From: Flavobacteriales bacterium
Lineage (GTDB): Bacteria > Bacteroidota > Bacteroidia > Flavobacteriales_F > PHOS-HE28
Assembly: GCA_016710015.1 (NCBI GenBank)
Contig: JADJLR010000003.1
Span: 503,711 to 567,710 of the forward strand
Direction of reading: 5' to 3'
DNA: 64,000 nucleotides
This document shows, in pieces, positions 1 through 8,894 of the stretch. Under the pieces are notes generated by a model. The model did not search any database. It saw only the letters and a program-made list of their open reading frames with translations, and was not told the DNA's origin. The position numbers and the translations under genes are program-made. How positions within the stretch are numbered: position 1 is the stretch's first letter; every line of letters starts with the position of its first letter.

Positions 1-715
1 GGCGACGTCCCTCGGAAAAGTTCCAGGACAGGTTGTTCACGTAGTAATTGAAGATGTCCCTCTGCCACCAGAACCCATAGATACCTAGTGTGAACAGGGT
101 GAGGAAATAACCCTTCAGGTTCAATAGGAAGAATTCCGTTCCATCCCCCTTGTACTGAAAGCTGGAATTGCCGTAACGCACATGGCCCAAGACGTAGTTG
201 CGCAAGTTCATTTGGAACCAAGCACCGTAGATGCCGAACGTGACCAGGGTGAGCAACCCGTCGCGGATGCAAATGGAATAGAGCTCCTTCAACTCGCCAC
301 GGTATCCGAAGTGGATGCCCCGCCAGCTGCTTCGGCCCATGCGGTAACGATAGCTACCGTGGATGATCAGCGGTGTGATCGCTATGATGGCCCCAAAGAA
401 CAAGGCATACCCCAACACGACGGCCCAGACCTCCTTCACCCGCAACAGTCCGAAGAAAACTGCATAGACCAGTGCGATCAAACCGACGGCTTTGATGAAG
501 CCGATGAACATTTCCCTGCCAGTCCCGTGGAAATGGAACGGGTGAGCATCCAGTTCCGTGTGCTCGTAATAGTACTGTAATCGTCGCGCTTTGGCCCACG
601 GATAATAGATCCCAAGGGTGATCAAGGTGAGCAGCCAATTCACGATTAGGACGGCGAACAGGTCAGCACCTTGGCCGGTGAATGACAGGCGTTTGCGGGG
701 GGTAAGCAACTCCAT
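1..715 (-). CDS. DUF898 (YjgN-like) membrane protein, 3' end off the window
   Basis: I read this by hand from the complementary strand: an open frame begins at an ATG and runs off the left edge without a stop, giving 238 visible residues. The signature of the DUF898/YjgN family, LLTL-x-T-x-GIYxxW, occurs three times, at about residues 28-40, 154-166 and 204-216. Hydrophobic helices lie between the copies (for example residues 75-90 and 98-118), as expected for a polytopic inner-membrane protein. The function of the family is unknown. The gene is divergent from the guanine deaminase gene, with about 80 bases between the two start codons. The family assignment is secure from the repeated motif; the total length cannot be known from this window. 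Confidence 0.82.
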   Translation of the reverse strand, partial: MELLTPRKRLSFTGQGADLFAVLIVNWLLTLITLGIYYPWAKARRLQYYYEHTELDAHPFHFHGTGREMFIGFIKAVGLIALVYAVFFGLLRVKEVWAVVLGYALFFGAIIAITPLIIHGSYRYRMGRSSWRGIHFGYRGELKELYSICIRDGLLTLVTFGIYGAWFQMNLRNYVLGHVRYGNSSFQYKGDGTEFFLLNLKGYFLTLFTLGIYGFWWQRDIFNYYVNNLSWNFSEGRR

Positions 716-793
716 GGAAGATGGTTTGGTGAACCAATATAGAAGTCCCGTGCAGAACTCCACCAAATGCGGAAGCTGCAATACCTTGGCCGC

Positions 794-1270
794 ATGGAGC
801 ATGATGATATCCGATTCATGGGAGAGGCTATCCAGCTTGCTCGCCTTGGTATGGACCGTGGCGATGGCGGCCCCTTCGGCTGTGTGATCGTGAAGGATGG
901 CAAGGTCGTTGGCCGAGGGAATAACCGGGTAACGAGTACAAATGACCCGACCGCGCACGCTGAAGTAGTCGCCATTCGTGAGGCCTGCAACTCGCTCAGT
1001 GATTTCCAACTGGAGGGATGCGTGTTGTACACCAGTTGCGAGCCCTGCCCCATGTGCTTGGGCGCGATCTACTGGGCACGACCGGATCGCATCGTGTTCG
1101 CTTGTACCCGTGAAGATGCCGCCGATGCCGGCTTCGACGACCAATTGATCTACGACGAATTGACTTTGCCCTTTACCGAGCGGAAGATCCCTACGGAACA
1201 CCTCTTGCGCGATGAGGCACAGGTGGTCTTCGAAGCGTGGAAGGGCAAACAGGATAAGGTGCGGTACTGA
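794..1270 (+). CDS. guaD: guanine deaminase / nucleoside deaminase
   Basis: A cytidine-deaminase-fold zinc enzyme, predicted to convert guanine to xanthine in purine salvage. The zinc site is complete: His55 and catalytic Glu57 in TAHAE, and Cys85 and Cys88 in the PCPMC motif. The stretches GGPFG, NDPTAHAE, TSCEPCPMCLGAIYWARP and AGFDD closely match Bacillus subtilis GuaD as I recall it, which favours guanine deaminase over the tRNA adenosine deaminase TadA. I chose the ATG that gives 158 residues because its N-terminus lines up with GuaD; an in-frame ATG 27 bases upstream (767) is possible. Substrate choice among guanine, cytosine or other bases is inferred from similarity. Confidence 0.88.
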   Translation: MEHDDIRFMGEAIQLARLGMDRGDGGPFGCVIVKDGKVVGRGNNRVTSTNDPTAHAEVVAIREACNSLSDFQLEGCVLYTSCEPCPMCLGAIYWARPDRIVFACTREDAADAGFDDQLIYDELTLPFTERKIPTEHLLRDEAQVVFEAWKGKQDKVRY

Positions 1271-1360
1271 CCCTGAGCACAGAGGCTTTTCGAGCATGGC
1301 TTTAGTGAGTCACCGGAATCCTCCATCGTCGGGTTCCGGCATAACCAAAACAATGGGCTT

Positions 1361-1440
1361 GTTGTCCGGTCTAGGGCCTCCCGCGTAGCACTGCTGTCCT
1401 TGCGGGGTTTCACTGCGCTCAACTTATCGGCATGCCCGTT
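1361..1440 (-). repeat. degenerate copy of the tRNA-Gln 3'-end/terminator repeat
   Basis: The stretch that begins gttgtccggtctagggc resembles, with scattered mismatches, the sequence that begins at 1471 (gttgtccgaccagggc and the 60 bases after it). It looks like a third, decayed unit of the same roughly 100-bp tandem arrangement. It contains no intact tRNA and no good hairpin. Confidence 0.45.
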
Positions 1441-1490
1441 CAAAACGAAACCCGCCAGGGGGCGGGTTTCGTTGTTGTCCGACCAGGGCT
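1431..1490 (-). repeat. 60-bp direct repeat, copy 1 (tRNA-Gln 3' end plus terminator)
   Basis: Identical over 60 bases to 1532-1591, with a 101-bp period. The copy holds the 13-bp-stem terminator hairpin (arms 1444-1456 and 1461-1473) and the last 15 or so bases of the tRNA-Gln acceptor and T-arm side. The rest of the tRNA is missing, so this copy is a remnant rather than a gene. Confidence 0.85.
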
Positions 1491-1531
1491 TCCCGCATCG
1501 GACTACCGTCCCTGCGGGATGAACTTCTCGC

Positions 1532-1591
1532 CATGCCCGTTCAAAACGAAACCCGCCAGGGGGCGGGTTTCGTTGTTGTCCGACCAGGGCT
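1532..1591 (-). repeat. 60-bp direct repeat, copy 2 (attached to the intact tRNA-Gln)
   Basis: Exact second copy of the 60-bp repeat. It overlaps the 3' end of the intact tRNA-Gln and its downstream hairpin. Where copy 1 departs from tRNA sequence after 'agggct', this copy continues into the complete T-arm. Confidence 0.85.
1541..1574 (-). terminator. rho-independent terminator of tRNA-Gln
   Basis: A perfect 13-bp stem (AACGAAACCCGCC paired with GGCGGGTTTCGTT) with a 4-base loop starts about two bases after the tRNA 3' end. On the minus strand a run of four T residues follows the stem. Position and form are those of an intrinsic terminator for the tRNA. Confidence 0.75.
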
Positions 1592-1648
1592 CGAACCTGG
1601 ACTCTTCTGAACCAAAATCAGACGTGTTGCCAGTTACACCATCGGACA
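1576..1648 (-). tRNA. tRNA-Gln (anticodon UUG)
   Basis: The minus strand folds as a complete cloverleaf: acceptor TGTCCGA pairs with TCGGACA, the anticodon stem is TCTGA/TCAGA with loop TTTTGGT (anticodon TTG), and the T-arm has GGTTCGAGCC. Length is 73 nt with discriminator A. The CCA end is not encoded. A strong terminator follows directly. Confidence 0.95.
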
Positions 1649-1808
1649 ATACCGCTTTGGCTGGCACCAAAGCGCGGCAAAAGTAAACGATCAGAGGGTG
1701 CCTCCCAAACATGGAATGTGCCGGGGCCGGGAGTTTCGGTATTTTCGCGTCCGTTCTTACAGCCTTTCGGCTGAAGCTGTGGCCCTTACCGTATCCGAAT
1801 TGCACCGC

Positions 1809-4800
1809 ATGGACTATAAGAAGCTGAACATCATCACTGGTTGGTTGGTGTTCTTGGTCGCCTCCTGGACGTATATCGCCACCATCGAACCCACGAGTAG
1901 CTTCTGGGATTGCGGGGAATTCATTGCCACGGCCTACAAGTTGGAGGTCGGCCATCCGCCCGGCGCTCCGTTGTTCATGATCCTGGCCCGGGTGGCCAGT
2001 TCTTTCGTAAGTACGGAGAACGTGCCGATGGCCGTGAACGTGTTGAGTGCCTTGGCCAGCGCCTTCACCATCCTCTTCTTGTTCTGGAGCATCACGCACA
2101 TGGCCCACAAAGTTGGCTACGCGAGACAACACCGCGCTCACGACCGGCAGCATCATCGCAGTTCTCGGTAGCGGGGTGGTCGGTGCCTTGGCCTATACCT
2201 GGAGCGACAGTTTCTGGTTCAGTGCGGTAGAAGGTGAGGTGTATGCACTCTCCAGCTTCTTCACTGCCATCGTGTTCTGGGCGATCCTCAAGTGGGAAAG
2301 CGAAGCGGAACAACCGCACAGTACCCGCTGGCTCATTCTGATCGCCTACCTCATGGGCTTGAGCATCGGCGTCCACTTGCTGAACCTGCTTTGCATCCCA
2401 GCCATTGCGTTCGTGTACTACTTCAAACGCTATGAGCCTTCGCTGAAGGGAGTGGTGATGACCTTCGTGGTATCGGCGCTGATCCTTGGGACCATCCAAG
2501 CCATCATCATTCCAGGCCTCGTGAAGATGGCCGGTTCGTTCGAATTGATCTTCGTGAACGACATGGGGCTGCCTTTCAACACCGGCAACCTGTTCTACAC
2601 CCTGCTGCTGATCGGGTTGGTGGTGTGGGGCTTGATGTGGACCCAAAAGCAGGGCAAGGTGCTTTGGAATACGGTGCTCCTCGGCGTGAGCGTGATCTTG
2701 GTGGGGTACAGCACCTACGCGATGATCGTGATCCGCAGTACGGCCAATCCGCCCATCGATGAGAACAACCCGGAGAACGTCTTCAACCTATTGAGTTACC
2801 TGAACCGAGAACAATACGGTGACCGCCCCTTGCTGATGGGTCAATTCTGGGATTCTCCTTACGCCAACGAACGCGAGGATGGGAACCCGGTGTACACCGC
2901 CACCTACCAGATCAAAAAAGGCGATCGAGTGGTCCAGAACGCGTACGACCGTTGGAGCGCACAGCATTTCATAGAGGAGAATCCAGAACATACGATCGAG
3001 CACGCCTACGTGATCACGGATGCGCGCAAAGGAAGCGAGCCGGTGTACGAGCCCGAGTTCACCATGGTCTTCCCGCGCATGTACAGTTCCCAGCGCAACC
3101 ACGTGAACGCGTACAAGGAATGGAGCGATTTCAAGGGCCGCCCCATGCGTACGCTGGATCGAGAAGGCAAACCAACGATCATTTACAAACCCACTTTCGG
3201 TGAGAACCTGCGCTACTTCTTCAGCTACCAAATGGACTGGATGTACTGGAGGTACTTCATGTGGAATTTCGCAGGTCGCCAGAACGACCTCCAGGGTCAC
3301 GGGACCATCTTGGATGGCAATTGGATGTCCGGGATCCCAGCGATCGATGCACAGCGACTCGGGAACCAGGAGCACCTGCCTTCCAGCATGACGCTGAATA
3401 AGGCATTCAACAAGTTCTATCTACTGCCGATGCTCTTGGGTGTGATCGGTCTGGTGTATCAACTGGTGCGGCACTCGAAGGACTGGACCGTGGTGATGCT
3501 GCTGTTCTTCTTCACCGGAGTAGCGATCGTGATCTATTTGAATCAAACACCCTTCCAGCCGCGTGAACGGGATTATGCCTATGTGGGATCCTTCTATGCG
3601 TTCGCGATCTGGATCGGCCTAGGCGTATTCGCTTTGTTCGATGCAGCGAAGAGCCTCAGCCAAAAAGAACTCGGTACCGTGGTCGGCGCTGCGTTGGGTC
3701 TCGGCATCTTGAAGTACGTGGTGGAGTGGGATGGCGGACATGCGATCTCCTACTCCATTCTGTACATGGGTGTGCTCGGTGGAGCAGCACTTGGGCTATT
3801 CTACATCTTGGGCAAGGTGATGAAGAACGATACGGTGCATGGCTTGTTGGCCACTGTCATCGGCCTGATCATCCCCGCAGTAATGGTGGCTGACGGATGG
3901 GACGACCATGACCGGAGCACCCGGACACCCGCACGCGACCTTGCGCATGACTACCTAGAGAGCTGCGCCCCGAATGCGATCCTCTTCACCAATGGCGACA
4001 ACGACACCTTCCCCCTCTGGTACGCCCAGGAAGTGGAGGGCATCCGCACGGACATCCGCGTGGTGAATCTGAGCTTATTGAATACCGACTGGTATATCGA
4101 CCAGATGCGGCGCAAAGCATACGATAGCGACCCGGTCCCCTTCGCCATGGCTCCCGAGAAATACCGCCAAGGCACACGCGATGTGGTGGCCCTTCTTCCG
4201 CAAGGCAAGACCTACCGCGACCTGAAGGACATGATGGCCTTCGTGACGAACGACCGCAACATGCAAGTGCTCTTCCAGCGTGGTGTGAAGGATGCCTATT
4301 TCCCAACGGACCAGTTCAGCATCGCAGCGGATAGTGCGGTTGTTTTCGGTTCAGGGACGTTGGCGGTTGGTGATACGGGCTGGGTACCACGCGTGGAATG
4401 GAAGATCGATCGGCAGGTGTTGCTGAAGAACCACTTGATGGTACTTGATCTCTTGGCGAACAACAATTGGCAGCGACCCATCTACTTCGCGGTCACTACT
4501 GGACCCGATAGCTACATCAACCTACAGGACCACTTCCAATTGGAGGGGCTGACCTACCGTGTGGTCCCAGCGTTCACACCGAACCGCAATCCGAACTTGC
4601 AAGGGCGTGTGGCCACGGACATCATGTTCCACAACGTGACGGAGAAATTCCTCTGGGGCAACATGGAGACCGAGGGTGCCATTTACTTGGACGAGAACAT
4701 CCTGCGCATGACCACCAACCTGCGTCTCCAACTTAGCAGCTTGGCCGAAGCATTGATCGACGAAGGGAGGGACGATGATGCCCGAACGATCCTGGATCTA

Positions 4801-5163
4801 TCCTTGGAAAAGATGCCTGAGCGCAATGTGCCATTCGATCGGATCCTGTTGCCCACGGTGGAAGCGTACTATGCCATCGGCGACAAGGACAAGGCGAACA
4901 CCCTTTCCGAGCGGTTGTTCACCATCATGGAGGAGAACATGGAATTCTATCTCAGCTTGGACCCTGAATTCGCTAGCCGCGTGCAAGACGATATGGCGAT
5001 CACGCACGCGGTCATGGGTCGATTGGCCACGACTTCTGCACGGGAAGACAATGCCTTTGGCCAGCCGATGAAGGAGCGATTCGATGTGATCGAAGAACTC
5101 TACCAGGGCAAGTTGATGGAACTGCAGTCCGCCGATAGAAAGACGACGCGTATGCGGTTCTAG
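1809..5163 (+). CDS. DUF2723 family membrane glycosyltransferase-like protein, frameshifted
   Basis: A protein of about 1117 residues of the DUF2723 family (PF11028), found mainly in Bacteroidota and thought to be GT-C-fold mannosyltransferase-like membrane enzymes. The N-terminus begins MDYKKLNIITG and carries the conserved SSFWDCGEFIA and GHPPGAPLF motifs. About a dozen hydrophobic segments follow, then a soluble C-terminal third with TPR-like helices near the end. The reading frame changes between about 2110 and 2120: the first frame gives ...FWSITHMAHK and dies about 50 bases later, while the second frame continues LATRDNTALTTGSIIAVLGSG without a break to the stop. Removing one base there restores a continuous protein. 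The extra base may be a sequencing error or a real inactivating mutation. I chose the ATG directly before the family-like start; an upstream in-frame start adds 37 unlikely residues. Confidence 0.85.
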
Positions 5164-5167
5164 GGCC

Positions 5168-5794
5168 ATGGTCTCGGTGCGCATACCGTGGCTGGTGAGC
5201 GCCGTGTTCCGCGGGGTGGTGTGGCGTATTCCCACGTCGAATAAGGAACTGTTCCTCACCTTCGATGACGGACCCGTTCCGGAGGTAACCCCATGGGTCT
5301 TGGATGAACTGGCGCGGTACGGTGCCAAGGCGACCTTCTTCTGCATCGGGCAGAATTGTGCCGCGCATCCGGAACTCCTTGAACGGATCCAGCGCGAAGG
5401 GCATACGGTGGGCGATCACACGTGGGATCATCCACGTGGACGGCGAACACCCTTCCGAAGTTATTTGCGCAACACTGTACGCGGAGAGCACGCCACGGGA
5501 TCACGCCTCTTTCGTCCGCCATACGGCAGCTTGACCTGGCAGCAATACCGCGCCCTGCGAAAAAGGTACCAGGTGATCCTATGGGATGTATTGAGCGCGG
5601 ACTATGACCAGCGGATCAGTGGACCGCAATGCTGGGACCGCGTAAAGCGCGGCACAAAGCGCGGATCCATCATCGTCTTCCACGACAGCTTGAAGGCGGA
5701 AAAGAATCTTCGGTACACCCTTCCTCGCGCATTGGAGTACTTCGCCGCCCAAGGATTTCGCTTTCGGGCGTTAGCTACTGATCCACGCGCGTGA
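5168..5794 (+). CDS. polysaccharide deacetylase (NodB homology domain)
   Basis: A 208-residue metal-dependent carbohydrate esterase 4 family protein, predicted to remove acetyl groups from N-acetylated sugars of peptidoglycan or a surface polysaccharide. The NodB motifs are visible: TFDDGP (catalytic Asp33, metal Asp34), HTWDH (metal His84 and His88), RPPYG at residues 116-120, then WDVLSADY and IVFHDS near the C-terminus. There is no clear signal peptide, only a short hydrophobic N-terminus (IPWLVSAVFRGVVW), so location is uncertain. It starts five bases after the DUF2723 gene, which suggests co-transcription. Its last 20 bases overlap the 3' end of the convergent PorE-like gene. Confidence 0.9.
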   Translation: MVSVRIPWLVSAVFRGVVWRIPTSNKELFLTFDDGPVPEVTPWVLDELARYGAKATFFCIGQNCAAHPELLERIQREGHTVGDHTWDHPRGRRTPFRSYLRNTVRGEHATGSRLFRPPYGSLTWQQYRALRKRYQVILWDVLSADYDQRISGPQCWDRVKRGTKRGSIIVFHDSLKAEKNLRYTLPRALEYFAAQGFRFRALATDPRA

Positions 5795-7967
5795 TCGTGT
5801 ACTCGACACGGCGATTCTGCGCGTGCTCGGCCTCCGAGCACACCACACCGGGAGCGCAATGGTTCTTCAACCGCGTGGTACCGAAGCCTTTGCCGACCAG
5901 ACGTTCACGCTTCACTCCGTTGTTCACCAGAAAGTCCACGATGGCATCGGCTCTGCGTTGATCCAGTGCGACCGCCCCGTCCCCATCGCGTGCATCGCTA
6001 TGCACCCCGATCTCCACATGGACCGCAGGGTTCACGTTCAAGCGCTCGGCAAATGCTTCCAATTCGGTCCGCGCAACAGGATCCAGTCTCACTTCATCCT
6101 TGGCCCAACGCACAAAGCGGAAGGCCGATGGCACACCTAGTTCGATCGGTTCGAAGCTGAGGTCGCGCACATCGTTCAGGATGATCAAGCCTTCTTTCAT
6201 CCCGACCGTACTGATCGGGAGACTCATGCTGTAATAGCCCGACTTCTCCAGCAACACCTCGAACTCCTCATTGCTTTGCATACGTATGCTGAAGTCCCCG
6301 CTTTCCTCAGTGGTGAAGGTCTCGGCGAAGAAGCTGCTGGTGTTCACCACGGTCACGGTGACACCAGACACGAAACCCGGACGATCCTTGTTCCGCACCG
6401 TTCCGCGCAACCAGATCCCCGCATTCGGCACCAAGTGGATGTCGCGTGTGATGATCTGTTGTTCCTCGATCCGTTCGGTGCTCATGTGTTGCTCTCCGGG
6501 ATAGCGGCCCTTCATCTCCGTGCGCAGGAGATACTCCTTGTTCTTCTCGACCGGGAAGGAGTACTCACCCCGGCTGTCGGTCATCGCCGTTGCGATCAAT
6601 GCACCGTCCTTGTCCAACAACTTCACTTCCAGATCGATCAACGGCGAGGCATTCTCATCGTCGATCACAAGCCCGGTCACCAAGTAGCGTTGCGTAAGGG
6701 GCGCGAGCATCTCGAAGGAGTAGATATCATCGTCGCCCTGCCCACCGGGTCGGTTGCTGCTGAAGAAACCGCGCTTCTCCTTGGCATCGATGACGAATGC
6801 GAAATCGTCCTTGGTCCCATTCACGGGTGCCCCGACATTCATAGGGCTGGAGAATTCATCCGATCCCAAGTACGGTGCGGCGAAAACGTCCAAGCCTCCC
6901 AAACCCGGATGCCCGTTGCTGGAGAAATACAAGGTTCCATTCGCTCCGATGAAGGGGAATACTTCATTGCGCGACGTGTTGATGGAAGAACCCAAGTTCT
7001 CCGGCTCGCCCCATTGCCCACCGAGATCGCGGCACACATAGAGATCCGTTCCGCCATATCCACCGGGCATATCGCTAACGAAGTAGAGTCGCTTGCCATC
7101 CGGCGAAAGGGCGGGGTGCCCCACGGAGATCTCGCTGTTGTTGTAGAGGAACTGTTCCACGTTGCCCCAGCCCTGGCCTTGGTCGTAGGCCTTGTAGATC
7201 GCCAAGCGAGAGATGCCACTGGAACTGCGCTGCGAACGACCATTGAAATAGCCGTTCCGTGTGAACCAGATCACATCACCGCTTGCACTTACCGAAACGG
7301 GACCTTCGTGGAACTTCGAATTCACCGCACCTTGCATTAAGGAAGGATCGAGCAGATCACCACCGGGCGTTACCGTGGCCACGTACATGTCCAAGAAGGG
7401 TTGATCGTTCCAAGCCGCACGCCGTTCGATCCCGACCTTCTCATTCCGAGCGGAAGAGAATGCGACACGATCGGTCCCGATCCACGTCGCGCCAAAATCG
7501 GAGACGGGTGAATTGATGGAGACCGGTCGGACAATGAACCGATCCGGATCGGCAGAGAACTTCCGTGCAAAACCGTTGATATTGCTGCGCCCACCTTCGC
7601 CTGTGGTGGCCAAATACCGATCCATCCAATCTTCGGCTTCGGCATACTTCCCGTTCCCCTTCAACGCTTCGGCGTAGTTGTACAGGTCGATGGGCTCGCG
7701 GTTCAGGAACTTCACCACCATGGCATACCAGCGTTCGGCCTCTTGGCTGTTGCCCAGCTTCATCTGGCTTTCGGCCAAGCGTTTGGTCACATGCTCATTC
7801 ACCGCGCCGAGTTCGGTGGCGACGGTATAGGAATCGATGGCACGTGCATAGGCCATCTGCTGGAAGTACCGATCCCCCTCGTAGATGTAGGCATCGGCAT
7901 TGCCTTGAGCCTGCATTCCAATGCCGAAAAGCACCGCACCGATCAGAAGGATGGATCGTAGCCGCAT
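5775..7967 (-). CDS. PorE/SprE-context OmpA-family protein with TPR, PD40 and CarboxypepD-like domains
   Basis: A 730-residue exported protein whose domain order matches the T9SS-associated PorE type. There is an N-terminal signal peptide, TPR helices at about residues 24-125, and WD40-like PD40 beta-propeller repeats at about 150-420 (SPDGKRLYFVSD, GGTDLYVC, GGLDVFAAP, DDDIYSFE). Two carboxypeptidase-regulatory-like or Ig-like domains follow at about 430-610, then an OmpA-type peptidoglycan-binding domain at about 625-730 (GVHSDARDGDGA, QRRADAIVDFL, GKGFG, QNRRVEY). It is the last gene of the minus-strand adhesin cluster, three bases after a PorP/SprF gene. Unlike Porphyromonas PorE, a lipoprotein, there is no cysteine at the signal-peptide cleavage region (GMQAQGNADAY). 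A role in anchoring the T9SS or adhesins to peptidoglycan is inference from architecture and context. Confidence 0.85.
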   Translation of the reverse strand: MRLRSILLIGAVLFGIGMQAQGNADAYIYEGDRYFQQMAYARAIDSYTVATELGAVNEHVTKRLAESQMKLGNSQEAERWYAMVVKFLNREPIDLYNYAEALKGNGKYAEAEDWMDRYLATTGEGGRSNINGFARKFSADPDRFIVRPVSINSPVSDFGATWIGTDRVAFSSARNEKVGIERRAAWNDQPFLDMYVATVTPGGDLLDPSLMQGAVNSKFHEGPVSVSASGDVIWFTRNGYFNGRSQRSSSGISRLAIYKAYDQGQGWGNVEQFLYNNSEISVGHPALSPDGKRLYFVSDMPGGYGGTDLYVCRDLGGQWGEPENLGSSINTSRNEVFPFIGANGTLYFSSNGHPGLGGLDVFAAPYLGSDEFSSPMNVGAPVNGTKDDFAFVIDAKEKRGFFSSNRPGGQGDDDIYSFEMLAPLTQRYLVTGLVIDDENASPLIDLEVKLLDKDGALIATAMTDSRGEYSFPVEKNKEYLLRTEMKGRYPGEQHMSTERIEEQQIITRDIHLVPNAGIWLRGTVRNKDRPGFVSGVTVTVVNTSSFFAETFTTEESGDFSIRMQSNEEFEVLLEKSGYYSMSLPISTVGMKEGLIILNDVRDLSFEPIELGVPSAFRFVRWAKDEVRLDPVARTELEAFAERLNVNPAVHVEIGVHSDARDGDGAVALDQRRADAIVDFLVNNGVKRERLVGKGFGTTRLKNHCAPGVVCSEAEHAQNRRVEYTITRVDQ

Positions 7968-7970
7968 TAC

Positions 7971-8894
7971 CTAGAAATAGCGGGGTGAAATGGTCTTCCC
8001 TTTCAAGAAGCGGAAATCATAACTCAACATCACCTCGTGCGTTCCAGCGTTGTAGGCACCGATCCGTGTGGTGGTCAGGTCGAAGGCATAACCGACCCGG
8101 AACTGATCATTGATCTGGTACTGACCCATGACACCGAAGGCATTCCCAAGTCGGTACATGGCACCGAACCAGATGCGTTCGCGCAGCAGGAAATTCGCAT
8201 TCACATCCAATGAGAACGGCGCACCTTCCACGACCCGGAACATGAAGGCCGGCTTGAATTTGATGTCCCGGGAAAGATCCAGGACGTAACCGCCCATCAG
8301 GAAATAATGTCGGGCTTCGGTGGCGGGCATCAGCACCGTGCCACTGGCGATGTTCAACTCGTTCTTCAATAGTTTCGGAGCCGACGCGCCGAGGTAATAA
8401 CGCGGGCTATGCCAGTACAGCCCAAAACCGAAATTCGGTAGCAATTGACCAGCCGTATTCACATTGGAAGGATCCACCTCCACGGTACTCAACGAAGCAA
8501 GGTCGGCCTGGTAGATGCTGAGTCCACCCTTGAGACCGAATGAAAGGCGAGTATCCTCACTGGTTCGTATCCGGTATGCGCAGTCCGCATAGGCCGCAGT
8601 CTGGTGCGAAGGGCCGATCTTGTCGTTGATCGCGGAAAAACCAAGGGCCAAGTTCTGTGCCTTCAATGGCGAATGGGCCAGTATGGTCTGTGTAGCGGGT
8701 GCCCCCTCAAAGCCGACCCATTGGTGTCTGGAAAGGGCCATCACGGTGAACACATCGGCACTTCCGGCATACGCTGGATTGAATGCCAACGTATTGAACA
8801 TGTATTGGCTGTACAACGGATCCTGCTGGGCGGTTGATCGAAGCGCGAAGCCTACGAGCACGACGAAGAGCGTTATGGATCGCATCGACCTCAT
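7971..8894 (-). CDS. PorP/SprF family type IX secretion system membrane protein (third copy)
   Basis: A 307-residue outer-membrane beta-barrel of the PorP/SprF family. After the signal peptide it has the family opening QQDPLYSQYMFNTLAFNPAYAGS, followed by SRHQWVGFEGAP, alternating barrel strands, and an ending typical of the family (GTHEVMLSYDFRF). In Flavobacterium johnsoniae SprF is needed for secretion of the adhesin SprB, and family members usually sit beside type-B sorting-domain cargo. Here the ATG overlaps the stop of the preceding giant type-B cargo gene in an ATGA, which implies translational coupling. The PorE-like gene follows after three bases. Confidence 0.92.
   Translation of the reverse strand: MRSMRSITLFVVLVGFALRSTAQQDPLYSQYMFNTLAFNPAYAGSADVFTVMALSRHQWVGFEGAPATQTILAHSPLKAQNLALGFSAINDKIGPSHQTAAYADCAYRIRTSEDTRLSFGLKGGLSIYQADLASLSTVEVDPSNVNTAGQLLPNFGFGLYWHSPRYYLGASAPKLLKNELNIASGTVLMPATEARHYFLMGGYVLDLSRDIKFKPAFMFRVVEGAPFSLDVNANFLLRERIWFGAMYRLGNAFGVMGQYQINDQFRVGYAFDLTTTRIGAYNAGTHEVMLSYDFRFLKGKTISPRYF

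Noticed and set aside
1503..2156. Minus-strand open frame of 217 codons
   Set aside because: It runs through the tRNA-Gln, its terminator and the start of the DUF2723 gene, and has no recognisable domain.
6276..7340. Long plus-strand open frame of 354 codons
   Set aside because: It lies wholly antisense to the PorE-like gene, has no family-like motifs, and its His/Arg-rich composition is that of a shadow frame.
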